From contig JANPYM010000003.1 of the NCBI GenBank assembly GCA_025890175.1, positions 2,662,795-2,726,794 on the forward strand: DNA of 64,000 nucleotides, written 5' to 3'. This DNA is from Ciborinia camelliae (Eukaryota > Ascomycota > Leotiomycetes > Helotiales > Sclerotiniaceae). The notes under the pieces were generated by a model that was given only the letters and a program-made list of their open reading frames with translations, was not told the DNA's origin and did no database searches. The translations under genes were made by a program, and so were the position numbers. Positions 1-14,379 of this stretch are shown here, one piece after another; position 1 is the stretch's first letter; every line of letters starts with the position of its first letter.

Positions 1-2250
1 TCGCCATAGTTCCAAGAATTGCAGTTGCTCCTCCAGAAATCGGATCCCAAGGACCCTGCTCAGTCACATATTCTTTTGCACGGTGCCTAATTTAATCAGC
101 CACCGATTCAATGTTAGGATATTAGGAACAACCTACAATCTTAAATCTGCAAAATTGATGAGATTCTCACTAGCAAGAACATTCGCAGCCAAAGCACTAA
201 GCCTAGTTTGAGAATGCTTCAACTTCCAGACTGCTGCTCTATGCGGTGCGAAAGAGCATCTCATATTTTCAGTATTCATATTATCGTGAAAGCTTTTCCC
301 GCCAACCTCACTGCCATTCTCTTCCTTGATTTTAGCCCCTAGCTCTTGTGCCTTAGCCAGTGTTTCAGGCCTGAGTGCATCAGTAATAGCTGCAGCAAGC
401 TTATCGGCAGTAAGTTCTTTATATGGAATAGGTATTGGGCCCGCACCAGCTCTAGCGGTCATCGCTCCCCAGAATGGTTGATCACCGAAAAATGGCACGA
501 TAACAGTAGGCTTTCCTGTAGCGATACCTGCAGAAGTAGTTCCAGCGCCGCCATGATGGACCACACAAGACACGCGCTCAAAAAGCCAATCGTGAGGAAC
601 GTTGCCCAACATAAAAACTCCCGTGGGTAAATCAAGCGCGTCACCACCGAGACCTCCCCATCCTTTGGATACCAGAGCTCGGACACCGGTCTTCCTGACG
701 GCTTCAAAAATGAGGGTAGTCATCGCATCGGGATCATCAACGACAATGGAGCCAAATCCAATATAAATTGGTGGTGGGCCATCAGCAAGGAAAGCCGCTA
801 AATCTGGGTCGGGGGTGAATGAGGACGCCAAAGAAAGGAAACAAAATCCAGATACTGAGATATAATTTCCCCAATCTTTTGGCTTTGGAATCAGTGCCGG
901 TGACCAGCAATAGGTGTGTGGAATACGAAGACGACTCAGCATTCCAGGCGCCCATATCAAACTGATAGGTTCAAGGCCAAGACTCCTTTCTCTGAATCGA
1001 TTAATTACATCTCCAAGCCCTTGCCACATCATCAATTCGACGAGACCATAAGTGACGAAGTTAGTCATGTTCACATCCGCATTTGAGGATTGGATATTTG
1101 CCAAGGGGTGAGGGAAGGATTGAGTGGGTGACCAGGGCATTCTGTACACAAGTTAGCAATAACAAACTACATTAACTTATGGAACAAAATATACGTGAAC
1201 ATGATATGTAATGGTATACCCAATTTTTCCGCAATATGAATATGCGCAAAACTTGGAGGATTAGCAATAATCGCATCAGCAATGAACGGTTTATCGGACG
1301 GATTAGTATCCATATTGATATCAGCTTCGAGGTCCGACGATTTTTGCGATTCAGATTCAATAGGAGTTAAGTCCATCCCATCTCCAGCTTCGATGCATGA
1401 TCTCCAACAACCTAGGAGAATATTTTCAATACCCTTTCTTCGTTTGCCGACATCGCCTTTTTTTAGGGAATCAAAACCGGGCATAAGACCTGGATTCTTT
1501 ACCATGAAAGCCATCAACTCAGAAGGATCACCACCAATGCTGAAGAATTCCAGACCATTTTCCTCAACGAAATTTTTGAATATTGGATGCGTTGCTAGAC
1601 GTACACGATGTCCATAGGTGGATTTCAAGGTTTTGCCTAACGCAACGAATGGCTGTACATCTCCCCGAGAACCAACAACATGCATAACGACATTGAGTTT
1701 GGGTGGAGGTATTTGGCCAGGTAATCCTCCCAATGCAGGTGGTATATATCCTTGAGGGAGCGGAGTAGCTTCTTCTCGTGCGTTAAGCGTAAGCTGGTTT
1801 TGTAGGACAGGAATAAGGAGATCGGTCAGTTTCCGATTCTTCTGGTTAATATTTATATTGACTCGGCCATCATCGGAGATCTTCGCTTGAGTATCCAATC
1901 CATCTTGATTGATTTCTAGCTCATCGTGCTTGAGTGAATATGCAGGTGGAGGTTCTGCTGAATCGTAATGAGACCCAATATCTGGGACGTCTAGATATGA
2001 AGGAGGACGTGCACTGAGTGGAGGGAAATGATTAGTAGATGTTCAAATGCGTGGGAAGTAGGTGCACGAACGACGATGAAAATGCATTCGCCGATGACCC
2101 TGCGGTACCTGCATGGTACCTAGATTGTCTTCTTTCATGTTGTTGTGATGGGCCATCATCCTCAAGATTGGCATATATCGCAGCTTCAGCTTGTGCAATC
2201 AAAGCAGAAGGCACAGCTTCTTCCGTGGGGTTATTCGATTTGGATTTCAT
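1..2250 (-). CDS. Sterol 3-beta-glucosyltransferase / UDP-glycosyltransferase (GT28-type), C-terminus cut off
   Basis: Transfers glucose from UDP-glucose to a lipid acceptor, probably a sterol, at the cytosolic face of membranes. Exons by splice logic: 2250-2072, 2013-1195, 1141-137 and 86 to beyond base 1, with introns of 58, 53 and 50 nt that keep frame. The N-terminal third is low complexity and has a proline-rich PPPAYS stretch. The GT28 N-terminal fold begins with VGSRGDVQPF. The C-terminal nucleotide-sugar site is HHGGAGTTSAG near residue 528, followed by a PFFGDQPFWG stretch. After the last visible splice the frame reads GPWDPISGGATAILGTMA, as expected for this family. About 696 residues are in the window and only the extreme C-terminus is missing. 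There is no PH or GRAM domain, so this is not a full ATG26; it resembles the shorter fungal paralogues. The start ATG at 2250 lies about 450 bp from the AT-rich block. Family assignment is strong; the sterol acceptor is inferred. Confidence 0.88.
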
Positions 2251-2700
2251 CTTGAAGTTAATATGCTTCCTGAGCTGATAACTGCGAGGTATATGAAATG
2301 CAGGGTGAGCGTCTTGAATTTGGAACCCACAGATTTGATGAATAAGCCAAATTCGTGTGGAGAGATCAGAGATCAGATATCAGATACTAGAAAGCATGTG
2401 AATACTAGGCACCTAGTAGGTACTCATAGGTAGTTCTAGAATACTTCAAATGTTTTCTTCTGGTATATGATGTGTGATGTGATGTGATGTGATGATTCTG
2501 TATAAGTAAAATAAGGAAAATAATAAGAGGATTGAGAGAATTGAAATCTATTTGAAACCCGCAGTACAGTACAGTAGAGTGCATACAGTACGCTCACTAC
2601 ACTACGCCCCGATCCATCATCAGGGTGATGAATCATGATTGATCAAAAAATATGGGGTTGAATCCGGTCAATTGATAAAAAATCACTTTACGCGTATAGA
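2251..2700. other. Upstream region of the sterol glucosyltransferase gene
   Basis: No gene is visible. This is the presumed promoter and 5'UTR of the reverse-strand glucosyltransferase. It holds GATGT-type short repeats around 2470-2495 and short CAGTA repeats around 2560-2590. Base composition falls sharply past about 2700, where the AT-rich block begins. Confidence 0.6.
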
Positions 2701-5700
2701 AGCGTATTGAAATATGGATGTCAAGATTTGAACGCTAAACTTTCAAAAAAAACTTGAATGTAAACAATACCAAGGTTTTGCCAAGCAATTGACGTATGAT
2801 TGCCCTGACCTGGGGTAAATCGGTAAATATCGAAGAGAATATCTATTGAACGAAAAGAGATATAGATTTTAATATATCATTTGAAAATCTAAATAAAAAT
2901 TAATTTTTGATAAGTATAACATAATATAAAATCGAAAAGCTATAATAATTTATTTTCTTTTTAATAATTGAATATAAATTTAGTTATCTAGATGCCTAGT
3001 ATTAGAAATCTATCTATCCCTTAGTGGAGGTATGGGAAACCAATATGCGGTATAAATATTATATATTATACTTAAAACATATATATATAATATAAGCAAG
3101 CTTATATTATATATATATTATATAAAAATTTTTATATAATATAATAATCCTATAAAAACTTTTATATAATACAAAATAAATTATTTGAAACTATTTTGAT
3201 TTCGAAATTTGAATATTCATTTTTTTAACAATCAAATATTTTCTAATCACTTAAATAAAAAAAACAAAATGTTTATAAATTATTTATATTTAATTTAAAA
3301 AATCAAAATAATTTAGTTTTGAAATTAAATAAATATTATATATTTTAATATTAATCAATATAAATACCCATATAACATAATCGATTTATATAAAAAAATC
3401 TAAACTCACAATATAACCTATTCCAAATTTATATTAATATTATAATTACAAATATAAATATAAATTAATTTAAATTTTGTTATATTATTTATAAATATAT
3501 TTTATTTATATATCAATTATAATTTAGATTATAAAATAATTAAAAAAATTAATATTAATTATATAAAATATTAGATTTTCCGGCTAATTTTTGATTTGCT
3601 TTATTATTTCCAATTAAAAACAAAAAATATATTATAATATTTTAATACCTTATTATTCTAAATATAAAAAAACTAGATTTTGATATTATATTATTTTTTA
3701 TTATTAATAACAAAATTATTTATTATAATTAAATTTGAAAAATCAATAAAATATTATATTTAAAAATCGAAGTATATTTGCAAATTAATATTCGAATTGT
3801 AAAAATTTATGTTGAAGGAATATTTTGAATAATAATTGATATTCAAAAATAGTATAATATTATTATATAAAATTTAAAAAATTTATTATGAAGAATTAAT
3901 AAACTAAAAAAAGAAATTAGTTTAAATAAAATATTTGATATAAACTTAAATAAATTAATAAAAATAATTTAATCCAAAAATTAAACTATACGTTCTTTAA
4001 TTTTACCATTATTTTTTATATATAGGATAATATAAAATTAAATAATACAAATAACAAAATAATATATTTTAATATAAAAATTTATATAATATATATTAAT
4101 TTAAAATGTAATATAAAATAAATGTTTTAATTTATATTAAGGATTATTACAAATTTCCAAATTATAATAATCAATATTTATTTTGATATTATTAATATTA
4201 TATTTAAAATAATTATTAAGTTTAATTTTGTAATATAAAAGTTTAGTCTATTAGTTTATTAATTAAATTATTATTTTAATATTAAAAATTTGTATATATA
4301 TTTATTATAAATATTTAATTTATAATATTTTAAAATTTAGCTTATTTGTAATTAATATTAAATTTGATAATGATAAATATTAGAAAAACAATTAAAAAAT
4401 AATAATTTTGAATTATAGATATTAATATTTAATAAACTTTTTTTGTTATTTGAATAATTATAATTTTTAAAAAAAAAAGGTTTAATTGTAAAATAATATT
4501 TTTTCAAAATATTTTGATGTGATTTTAGTATTTTTGAAATTTTAAATAATGTTAATTTTTTAATTGCAAAATTATTTTATTTTATTAAATTAAAATTTTT
4601 ATAATGTAGAAATAAATTATATAATTTTTAAATTATTAATTAACGATTTGTATAATTATTATTTATAATAATATAAATTGTTGTATAAATTTTAATAATC
4701 AAAAATATATAAATAATTATTTAATTATTAATTAATTATTATTTAAAAATTTATATTTTATATTTATTTTTTATATAATATTGATTTGTTTTCGAATATT
4801 TATTTAAATTAAAAGTTTTTAATTAATAATATTATATAATATTAAATATAAATTAATTTAATTTATTATATATTATTATGATAAATTTATTATTTAATAA
4901 AACTATAAATTCAAATTCGAACTCCCAAAATTTTATCAAATAATTTTTTAGTTTATTTATTATATAATTTTTATATATTTGAATATTATTCTTTATTTTG
5001 ATTTTTAATATATATTAATTTAAATTTAAAATAATTATTTTTAAATAATATTAATATATTATATTATTAATATTATAATAATATTATTAAAACAAATAAT
5101 ATTATATAATAAAATTATAATTTTAATAAATTTTTTTGTTTTCTTTTTTTTTAATTTTATTTATTTAAAAATCTTATTATAATATTTTAAATATATTAGT
5201 TTTTTTTTTTTTTAAAATATTTAAATAATCAAAAAGCTTTGGGTTTAATAAAAATATATTATTGTTAATTTAATGTTTAGATTGATTTATATTTAAAAAA
5301 TTATTATTTATAGAAGATATATATAATTTGTTTTTTAAGATTTAAAATTTGTTTTTCAAAATTTGGAATTAAGTATTTTTTAATAATCGTTAATATTATA
5401 AAATTTGTTTTTGTATATTTTTCGATATTATAATAAAATTAAAAAAAAATGTAATTCTTAATTATTTTTGTTAATTATTAAGGTTTAAATTAAATAAAAT
5501 TATAATTAATTGAAATATAAAATATATAATATTAATTTAATTAATGTATAGATTGTAATAATATATATTAGACTATAAATAATATTTTAAATAAATATTC
5601 TTTTCAAAAAAATATATAATATTTGTAAATAAAAAATTATTATTAAATAAAAATTTAAATTATTTGATATCTAATTGAAATAAATCTTTTAATTTAGTTT

Positions 5701-8700
5701 GAGGAATTGTGATAACAATTAATAATTAAAATTAATAATTTTGATAAAATCTATATAATATAAATTCTTTTGTTATAAATAATTATATAAAAATATAATA
5801 ATTCGAATTAATCGAATAATATTAAATAGTTTGGCCAAAAAAAAATAATATTTTATAAAACAATTAATCTTGCCATTTATTTTATCCTCCCTATTCTCCC
5901 AATCTTAAACTATCAATCCTATCTTAAGTTTTTGTTTAAACCTATAAAATTAATACATCTAATAAAAACAATAATAAATTGAATTTAAAAGTATTATAAA
6001 AATCAGTATTACTTTATAATATTAATTATAAAATATTTGGAGATTCCATATTTATAAATATTAAAAATTTAAATTATTATATTTTTTCAAAAATATAAAT
6101 AATTTATTTTATTAAATAATTAACTTTACAAATTATATAAAAATCTATTTTTCCAATCCAATTATTATAATCCACTCCTTCTCGAATTATAATTATTTAA
6201 AAGGATTAATAAAAATAAAGTTATAAATATAACTAAAATCGCCATTCCTAATAATTGTAATTTAACTATAAAGTTTGATTAACTATTAAAATAATTTTGA
6301 AACATTTTTTATAATCGCAACCAAAAAATCCGTATAATATATTTTGGGTTTTGGAATTAAAAAGTTTGAAAAAAGGTGGAGGGGAATGGGATATTATAAT
6401 TCAAAATTAATTTCAAAATATGGAGTTATTATATATTACCTTTATCGAAAATTTAATAAATAATTATTTTATTCTAATCAATTAATTTTTTATAAAATTA
6501 TAAGATTATTTTATTTATTATATTATTTTTTATATAAATTTAGATGATAATATATAATATCATCCAATATTTAAATAAAATTTATTATTAATATAAATAA
6601 AATAACGGAATTTAATTTGTATTTTATTTTATTTTTGAAAAGTTTTTTATCTTCATCTTTTATACATAATATATTCAATAAAAATCATTTCAATTACATT
6701 TTTTTTGATAAAACTTATATAAACTTCTATATAATTGAATAATTTTTTATATATATTATTGGGTATTTTTGTTTATATATTGGAGGTTATTTATTGGAGG
6801 CCATTTATTAGTTTTCAATATTTCTTATATTTATTTTGTTCTCGATCCTATATGTTTATAACTTTCCCCTTCTTCATTTTTAAATTTTTATAATTACAAA
6901 CTTTGAAAATAAATACATACGATTAAGGTTAAAGGTTAAGGGTTAAAAATTAAAATTAGGTTTTTTTTATATAATATATAAAAAAGCTTTAGTTATTTTT
7001 GAATATTTTTTAAATTATATTTATAATAGAAAAATATGAAGAACAAAAAATTTTATTTGTTTTTATTGAAAATTAATTGTAATTGTTAGAATATAATCTT
7101 TTATATTGATTATTTATAAGAAATAATAATAATATAATAATAATTATAATGATTTTTAGATATATAATAAAAAAAAAATAGATTTATTTTTTAAATTTAA
7201 AGATAATAATGAAAATAAAGTTAATAATATAATATCCCCAATCATTAATATATATATTCTAATATTTTAAGATTTAAATAATATTAATTATAAAATCAAA
7301 ATATTGAAAAATTTATTAATTATTTAGATAAAGATATATTTTCTAATATTTTAGTTTTATTGTTTAATATTAATTTTTTTGTTATAAATAATAAGATATA
7401 ATATTAAAATCTAAATATTAATAATAAAAAAAGAATAGAAAATAATATATTTATTATAAATTTTAATTTATAAAATAATAATAATAATAAAATTAATATA
7501 TTATTATTATTTTTAATTAATATTAAATTATTAATAATCAAAAAATTTAGAATTTTAATAAACAATTCTATAATATAAATTTTTATAAAGCCATTATAAT
7601 CACCTCAATTGTTATAATTATTATTTATAAAAATTTTATTGGATATATTAAATATTAAAAATAATTTTAAGTTTATAATTTATTATTATTATTATAATAT
7701 TATTTATTATTTATTATTAAAATTAAAAATAATATTAAATATATTTATTGAATTAATTAACCTTTTTTAAAACAATTATTTTGTTTTAAAGTAATTATTA
7801 ATAATGTATATTAATTTTAAAGAAATAAAATAATTATCAAATATAAGCGATATTCTAAAAAAAAGATTAAACAAAATATTTTTATTATTTTTTATATAAC
7901 AAAAATTGATTTTTTTAAAATCTAATTAAATATTATCTAAAATAGTATTACAAAAAATAATTAATATAAAAAACAAAACATCTCATAAATATTTATATTT
8001 TATAAATTCAATATCATTATATATAATATTTATATTATTGGATATTATTAAAAAATTATATATTAAAATGATATAATTAATTGATTTTTTTATTAAATTA
8101 TATTAATCTTGAAATTAGGCTTTATTTATAAAATTAATATTAGGGGTATATATATATTACCTTAATTAACTTTTATTATTTTTATTCGATTTTATAAAAT
8201 TCCAATATATTAATATCAAATATTAATATCAAAATAAATATTATCATTATATAAGCTGTGTAGTTTTTATTGTATAAAATTTTAAATATATAATTTTATT
8301 TATTTATAAAGGCAAAAAAATTATTGAAATTTAATATTGTTATATTAATAATATTTTAATAAATAATAATATATTTTTTTAATTGATTTTATTGATTTAT
8401 TTGAATAAAATAATTTTATTTTCAAATAATATAAATTATATATCAAAAGCTAATATTATATCAAAATTAATAAATATAAAATTAAATTACCTTTTTAAAA
8501 AATAAAAAGATAAACAATTATTAAATCTTAATTTCCCAGAATTTAAGCTTTTATTTAAAAATATTTATAAATTTATACATTAAATAATTATATTTAATTA
8601 AATATTATATTTTTTAAATATTATTTCGTTTTATTATATCAATCCAAATCAAAAAAAATTGAAATTATAATATTTTAAAAAATTATATTTTGTTAATTGG

Positions 8701-11700
8701 AATATTTAAAATGGGATATTATATATATTTATTTTATTAAATATATTTATTAATAATTTTAATCTTTTTTAAAACAATTACTAATCTTTTATAAAATTTT
8801 ATTAAACATTAATTGGGTTTAATAAGATAAATTGTAATTGAAAAGTTAATATTTTGTCAATAATTTTAAATTCTTATAATAATAATTTCTTAAATATAGT
8901 TAAAGTTATAAAATGTTTAAAGATATTTAATAAAAATATATTTATTAACATTAATAATATTATTATAAGAATATATATATATATTTAATATTATTGTAAA
9001 GATATACTATAATAAAACGAAAATTTAGGGTTTAAAAATCAAAATATCAAATTGGGGTATCAATATTATATTATTATTAATAAAAATCGTGGCAATCTAA
9101 ATTTTGATATTATTAGTAAAGATTAATATTATTTTCAAATTATTTATATAAAAAATTATATAAATAATATAAAAACAATAAAAATTATAAAAGTATACAA
9201 TATAAAATGGGGATTAAATAAAAACAATCTATTATTACAAAAGATTTTTTTAACATTTAATTTGATTTTGATAAAATTATTAAATTTAATTTATTTTGAA
9301 TATAATAATATTATTAATTTAATATATTAAATATTAATTGATATTATTTTAATCAAATTAATTAAATAAAATTATATTTATTATTTTTAATACTTTAAAT
9401 TTTTATAAAAATAAAATTGATTTTAATCTTTTATTATATATTTTAACAAATACAATTTGTTAAATTATACTTAATAAATCACAATTATTTTATATTTACT
9501 TTAATATTAGAAATAATTAATATTAAAAAAAATTCAATTATATTTTTAGATCTTTACCAACAAAATTATAAATAATTCGATTACCTTTATTATTTCAAAT
9601 TTTATAATTTTAGTCAAAAACAATAAATTATTAATATCCATAAATCTATAAACAAAAAAAAAAAAAATAAAATTAAAATCTTTTATTTTGTATATAAAAA
9701 CAAAATTTCAAAAATTATATTAAATAATTAATGGTAGTATAAATATAAATTTTTGAAAAATAATAATATTATTTTTAAATCATTATAAAAACCAAACAGA
9801 AACTTTTATTTCAAATATAAATTATAAAAATAAAAAACCTATAATTCTAATTTCTAATTATAAATTCAATTCGATACAATATAATTTGAATTAAGCAATA
9901 CAAATATTTTAATTATAATCTTATATATTTAATATAAATGTTTTTTAAATAAACTTTATATATCTAATTGTAATTAATATAAATACTTTTTGAACAAACT
10001 CTATATCTTTTCTTATAACAAATTATAAAGAAAATATAAAATTTTTAATATATCCGCTTTATAATTATATATTAGGGAGATTATAATTTTTATTAATTAT
10101 TATATTAGGATTAGCTTTGATTTCGAATAATAATATTAATTATAATATAATAAAATTAATTAAAAATAATTAAATTAAAAAAATTGAATAGTATAAATTA
10201 AATATAAATAAGCCGAATTGTTATATTAATATTTATTATATTTGATTAATATTAAAATATATTATGATAATAAATATTAATATTATTTAATAAAAAAATA
10301 AATATTAATAAAATATTATTTTTAAATTGTAAATTATTTATTAAAAAATATATTAATATAAATTTATAAGAAATTTAAAAAAAAAGTTTATATTATGAAT
10401 TATTTATATATTAAACAAAATTTATTATTTAAAAAAAATAAATGAATGTTTATATAATTTATTTTATTAAATAAATATTTATATTTGAATTTCAAACTAA
10501 TAATTTGTATAAAAAAATTATATTTTTTTAGTTTATTAATATTTTGAAAAATAATAAATCAATTTAATATACTAAATATTATTAATAATATAATTAAAGG
10601 AGATAACAAAGATAAAAATAATTTATTTAATTATATTTATAATATTATATTAAATTCTATTTATTTTAAATTTATAATTATAAGGTATATTATAATACAT
10701 TTTATTTAGATTTTATTGGGATTTTTAATTTGGAAAATCGAAATAAATATTACCTTTAAATTTGGATTAACGGATGTATATAATTATTTTTATAATAATA
10801 AATATATAATAGAATTCGGAAAAAGCAAATTATAATAATATAAAAAATTAATATATATAAATAAATAAATTTTTTATATATCTTAATTCTAAGATAATTT
10901 TTTTATTTAAATAAATATATATTTTTTAATTTATTGAGTTTGTTTTTATTTTTTTTTTATAAAATTATATGTATTTTTTTTTAAATCTTTATAGTATTAA
11001 TTAATTATAATTAAATCTAATTATAATTTTTATTTTTTTTTATTTTTCTTTATTTAATTTGAATTATTTAAAATCCGTATTTGGCTATATATATACCCTG
11101 GTATATATTTTATTAATCTGAAATATAAATAATTTTAAAATTAATTATTAATAAATTTAGATACACTAATTTATGGATAACTACAAAAAGTTCAGATATA
11201 TAAATAAATCAGATATAAGACAAATAATAATTATAAAATATTCCAATTTATTTAGGATTTTATACCTTTTTTTAATTATTTCTAATTAATATATTTAAAT
11301 TATTAATAAAACAATTATTCTTTATAATATATTATATTACTAAATAATATTTTATATAAAAAAATTTATTAAATATTAATATTATATATTATATATTTGC
11401 AAAATCAGTTGGATTAAAAAAATTTTTATATATTAATTAATTAACAAACGCTATATATTTTTGAAAATTCAAAAGGCGATATTTACAAATAATTGAGATA
11501 ATATAATTAATATCTTATTATTTAAATTAATAGATAAAATGTTTATTATTGGATTATTATTAATATTTTTAGATAATTTATATATTATAAATTTGAATAA
11601 TATTAATAAAAATTCTAATATATTTAATATAATTAAATAGATGGAGGTAAAATTTATATAAAACTTAAAAATACAAATAATTAAAATATAAATAATTAAA

Positions 11701-12420
11701 TTATTTTATATTAAATATATTTTATATTAAAAAAATATTAAATATATTAAGTTTATTTATTTAGCCTCATAACTCATAACTAATACATAATATTAAAATA
11801 TTTGGAAATACCTAATTTTTGGGGTTATACCTTAAAGAAAAAAACTAGATTAAAATTTATAAATATTATAAAATATAAAATTTTTATATTATAATATAAA
11901 AAATAATAAATAATAATATATTTATTATTAAATAAAAAAATAATAATATAATATATAATTTTAAAAATAATACAATATTAAATAATATATTAATTAATAT
12001 TTTTAATAACCTAAAAAAAAGAATTATAAAAATTAAAATTATTTATAAATACAATTAATACAAATAATATAAATACCTACAAATAGTCTTTAATAAAACG
12101 AAAATAAAAAATATTAAAAATATTTAGATCGAAATAATATTTATAATATTTGATGTAAAAGCCAATAATTATAATTATATTATATTACAATAATTAAAAA
12201 AAAATTGATAAAGAAAAAATGTATATACATAATTTATATTATATAATATAATAAACTATACAAAATATATATAAAATAATTATATACTATATATATAATA
12301 TAATTTGTTACATTTTAATAATATAAAAAAAAACTTTACATTATATAATCTCATTTATATTATATAAAAATACTTATATAATATATATATGTTGTATATA
12401 TAATGTATTGGTTATACATT
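2701..12420. repeat. AT-rich isochore, probably RIP-degraded repetitive DNA
   Basis: About 9.7 kb consisting almost wholly of A and T. Some 60-base lines contain only one or two G/C bases: 5041-5100 has a single C, and 4681-4740 has one G and one C. TA, AT, AA and TT steps dominate, and no ORF of 60 codons occurs on either strand. Slightly less AT-rich islets occur near 5880-5935, 6365-6395, 6925-6960 and 11080-11105. Repeat-induced point mutation of C to T in duplicated DNA is the established cause of such blocks in Pezizomycotina. No transposon protein remains recognisable, so the original element cannot be named. The block stops abruptly at about 12420. Confidence 0.85.
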
Positions 12421-12593
12421 GCTTCACTAAGATCTAGATAGTATTTAAAAAACATATCTAAAAATAGATCGCTTGCGTACTTATGTTTCAAAAAAAAAGA
12501 CAAAGCTGATTTCGCTTATTAAAGAGTGAATAGTAAAAGAATGCAAGGAGAACGAAGTTCTTATTTACTATAATACCTATAGAATCTATAGAG

Positions 12594-12640
12594 CTAACCT
12601 AGCAAAGCGTACAACATGGAAGCTTCCGTTCCTAGGTTAG
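12594..12640. repeat. Short inverted repeat beside the AT-rich block
   Basis: CTAACCTAG at 12594-12602 is matched exactly by its reverse complement CTAGGTTAG at 12632-12640. Between them lies the perfect palindrome GGAAGCTTCC at 12618-12627. It sits about 180 bp outside the isochore edge and could be a remnant of a repeat terminus. The function is unknown. Confidence 0.4.
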
Positions 12641-13632
12641 AGAACATCTAGAAGCAAAAGTGGGTCGACCTTGAGGTTACTAGATAGTTGATAGATAGAT
12701 AGATGGGTACCTAAATAATGGATATTTTTACAAAGTTGAGGTTTCAAATTTCAAATTTCAATATTAGAGTAGGTAGACATTAATGCCTCTTTCTCTTTCT
12801 CTTTCTCTTCCCCTTCCCCTTCCTCTTCCCCTTCCCATTCGAAATCAATCTTTCAAGGAATCCAATTCAATCCAATTCCCCTTACCATCCCTCCCTCCTC
12901 TCCAATCCCCCCTCCTTGTCATGCCTAGGCCCCTGCCTGGCTAGTCACGTGATCACCCTCTCTATATGAATTGGTGATCTTCTGAAAAGAATCCTTTCCT
13001 CTTCAGCATAGTTCTTTTATCTGATTGTATATCTACGATTCTACTTATGATTCAAAGTGACGCGCGTGACACTTCTCTCTCCAATCCTTCTCTCCAATCC
13101 CTCCCTCCTCTCCAATCCCCCCTCCAACCCTCCAACCCTCCAACCCTCCAAATAAATAAATACCTACATACCCAGCTATTTTTCATGACCAAAACCCCCC
13201 ATACTCCAGGCATTTTAGCGTTGAGCACTCCATACATACCTAGCTACCTATAACAACAAACAATCAACATTCAAGCCTCCACCCCTCTCCTCTAGTAACC
13301 AAACCTAACTCTAGAAAATCGAAAAGAGCCGCTCTCTGGGTCGCTAGGTCTAGATAGCCCTACATCCATCCATCCATTCATTCATCTAGGCCAAACCCTC
13401 CCCCCCGCTTCCCCCTATCAATATAATATAATATTTGTACTGCGTACTGCGTTGCGTATTGTCCAGGCGGTTATAACTTAATTATATCATCATAGATACC
13501 TACTACCTACTACCTACTACCTACCACCAACCCATATACATACAAAAAACAAGCGCGAAGAATTCCCTTCCCCCCCTTCCCCCTCCTCTCCCCCCAAGCG
13601 TAATAGGATTCAAGGATGCTGAAGAGATTCAT

Positions 13633-13642
13633 NNNNNNNNNN
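13633..13642. other. Assembly gap (10 N)
   Basis: Ten N bases interrupt the sequence immediately before a run of eight C bases. The gap lies in C/T-rich low-complexity DNA, where short-read assemblies commonly break. The true gap length is unknown, so distances across it are unreliable. Confidence 0.99.
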
Positions 13643-14379
13643 CCCCCCCCATTCCTCAATATTAAACCCGAGAAGCTCAAGCTCAAGCTCAAGCCCATAT
13701 TCAAATCCTTTATTCAACACTTCAACACTTCAATCCCCAATCTTTAATTCCCAATCCCCAATCCCCAATCCCCAATCCTCTCTCTCGTACATACAGTATA
13801 CTACCCCAAAAAGAACCACTCACTCTATGCATACCTACCTACCTACCTACCAAGTTATAATTCCACCATGTGATTGATTCAAAAATCGATTGATTAATAG
13901 GTAGTTTACTTAGATTTTAATATCTCTTTCTTTCTTTCTTCCTCCCTTTCTCTCTTTCTCTCTCGATTAAAGACGCAGTTGTGAACCATGAAGATTGTAT
14001 TTCCTTCTGAGGTTGGATTTAAGAATATCCATGGTGTTTTAAAAAACCTCCTCGATTTTGGCGACAATGGGTTGGAATTTGCACTATATCCCGTCTGATT
14101 GGGTCTTAAATCACATCGTTGTTAAATCTCCTTCATTACACCATATCTACACCATATCCACAACCAACAGAATCACAAGCCGATCGTAGAGCCCGAAAGC
14201 AAAAGCCCATCAATTCTTTTAATCCCCTGAAAGATTGTTCATAATACAAAGAGCACCGTAAATGCCCCCTTCACTTGACCCAGCGTAAGAATTCCCAAGC
14301 ATCATTGTGACGCTTCTCCCTGCCAAAATCCATCGATCGCGCCCCTATATCCTCCGCTCCAACGTTGTAAATACCGAAT

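Larger units (their letters stand above)
12421..14379. other. Gene-free low-complexity intergenic region
   Basis: No gene is supported. The region begins with ordinary-composition DNA (12421-12700) that contains inverted repeats. It continues with C/T-rich simple sequence: CTCTTT and CCCCTT runs at 12786-12840, and CCAACCCT repeats at about 13118-13150. CTAC repeats follow at 13500-13525, CCCCAAT repeats at 13738-13780, and TACC repeats at 13830-13850. Short ORFs here translate to low-complexity Ser/Pro/Leu strings and are not credible. The downstream end of Sec61 beta faces this region. Confidence 0.6.

Noticed and set aside
2701..12420. Centromere or mitochondrial insertion
   Set aside because: AT richness alone does not show a centromere, and no mitochondrial gene or rRNA fragment is visible; RIP-degraded repeats are the simpler reading.
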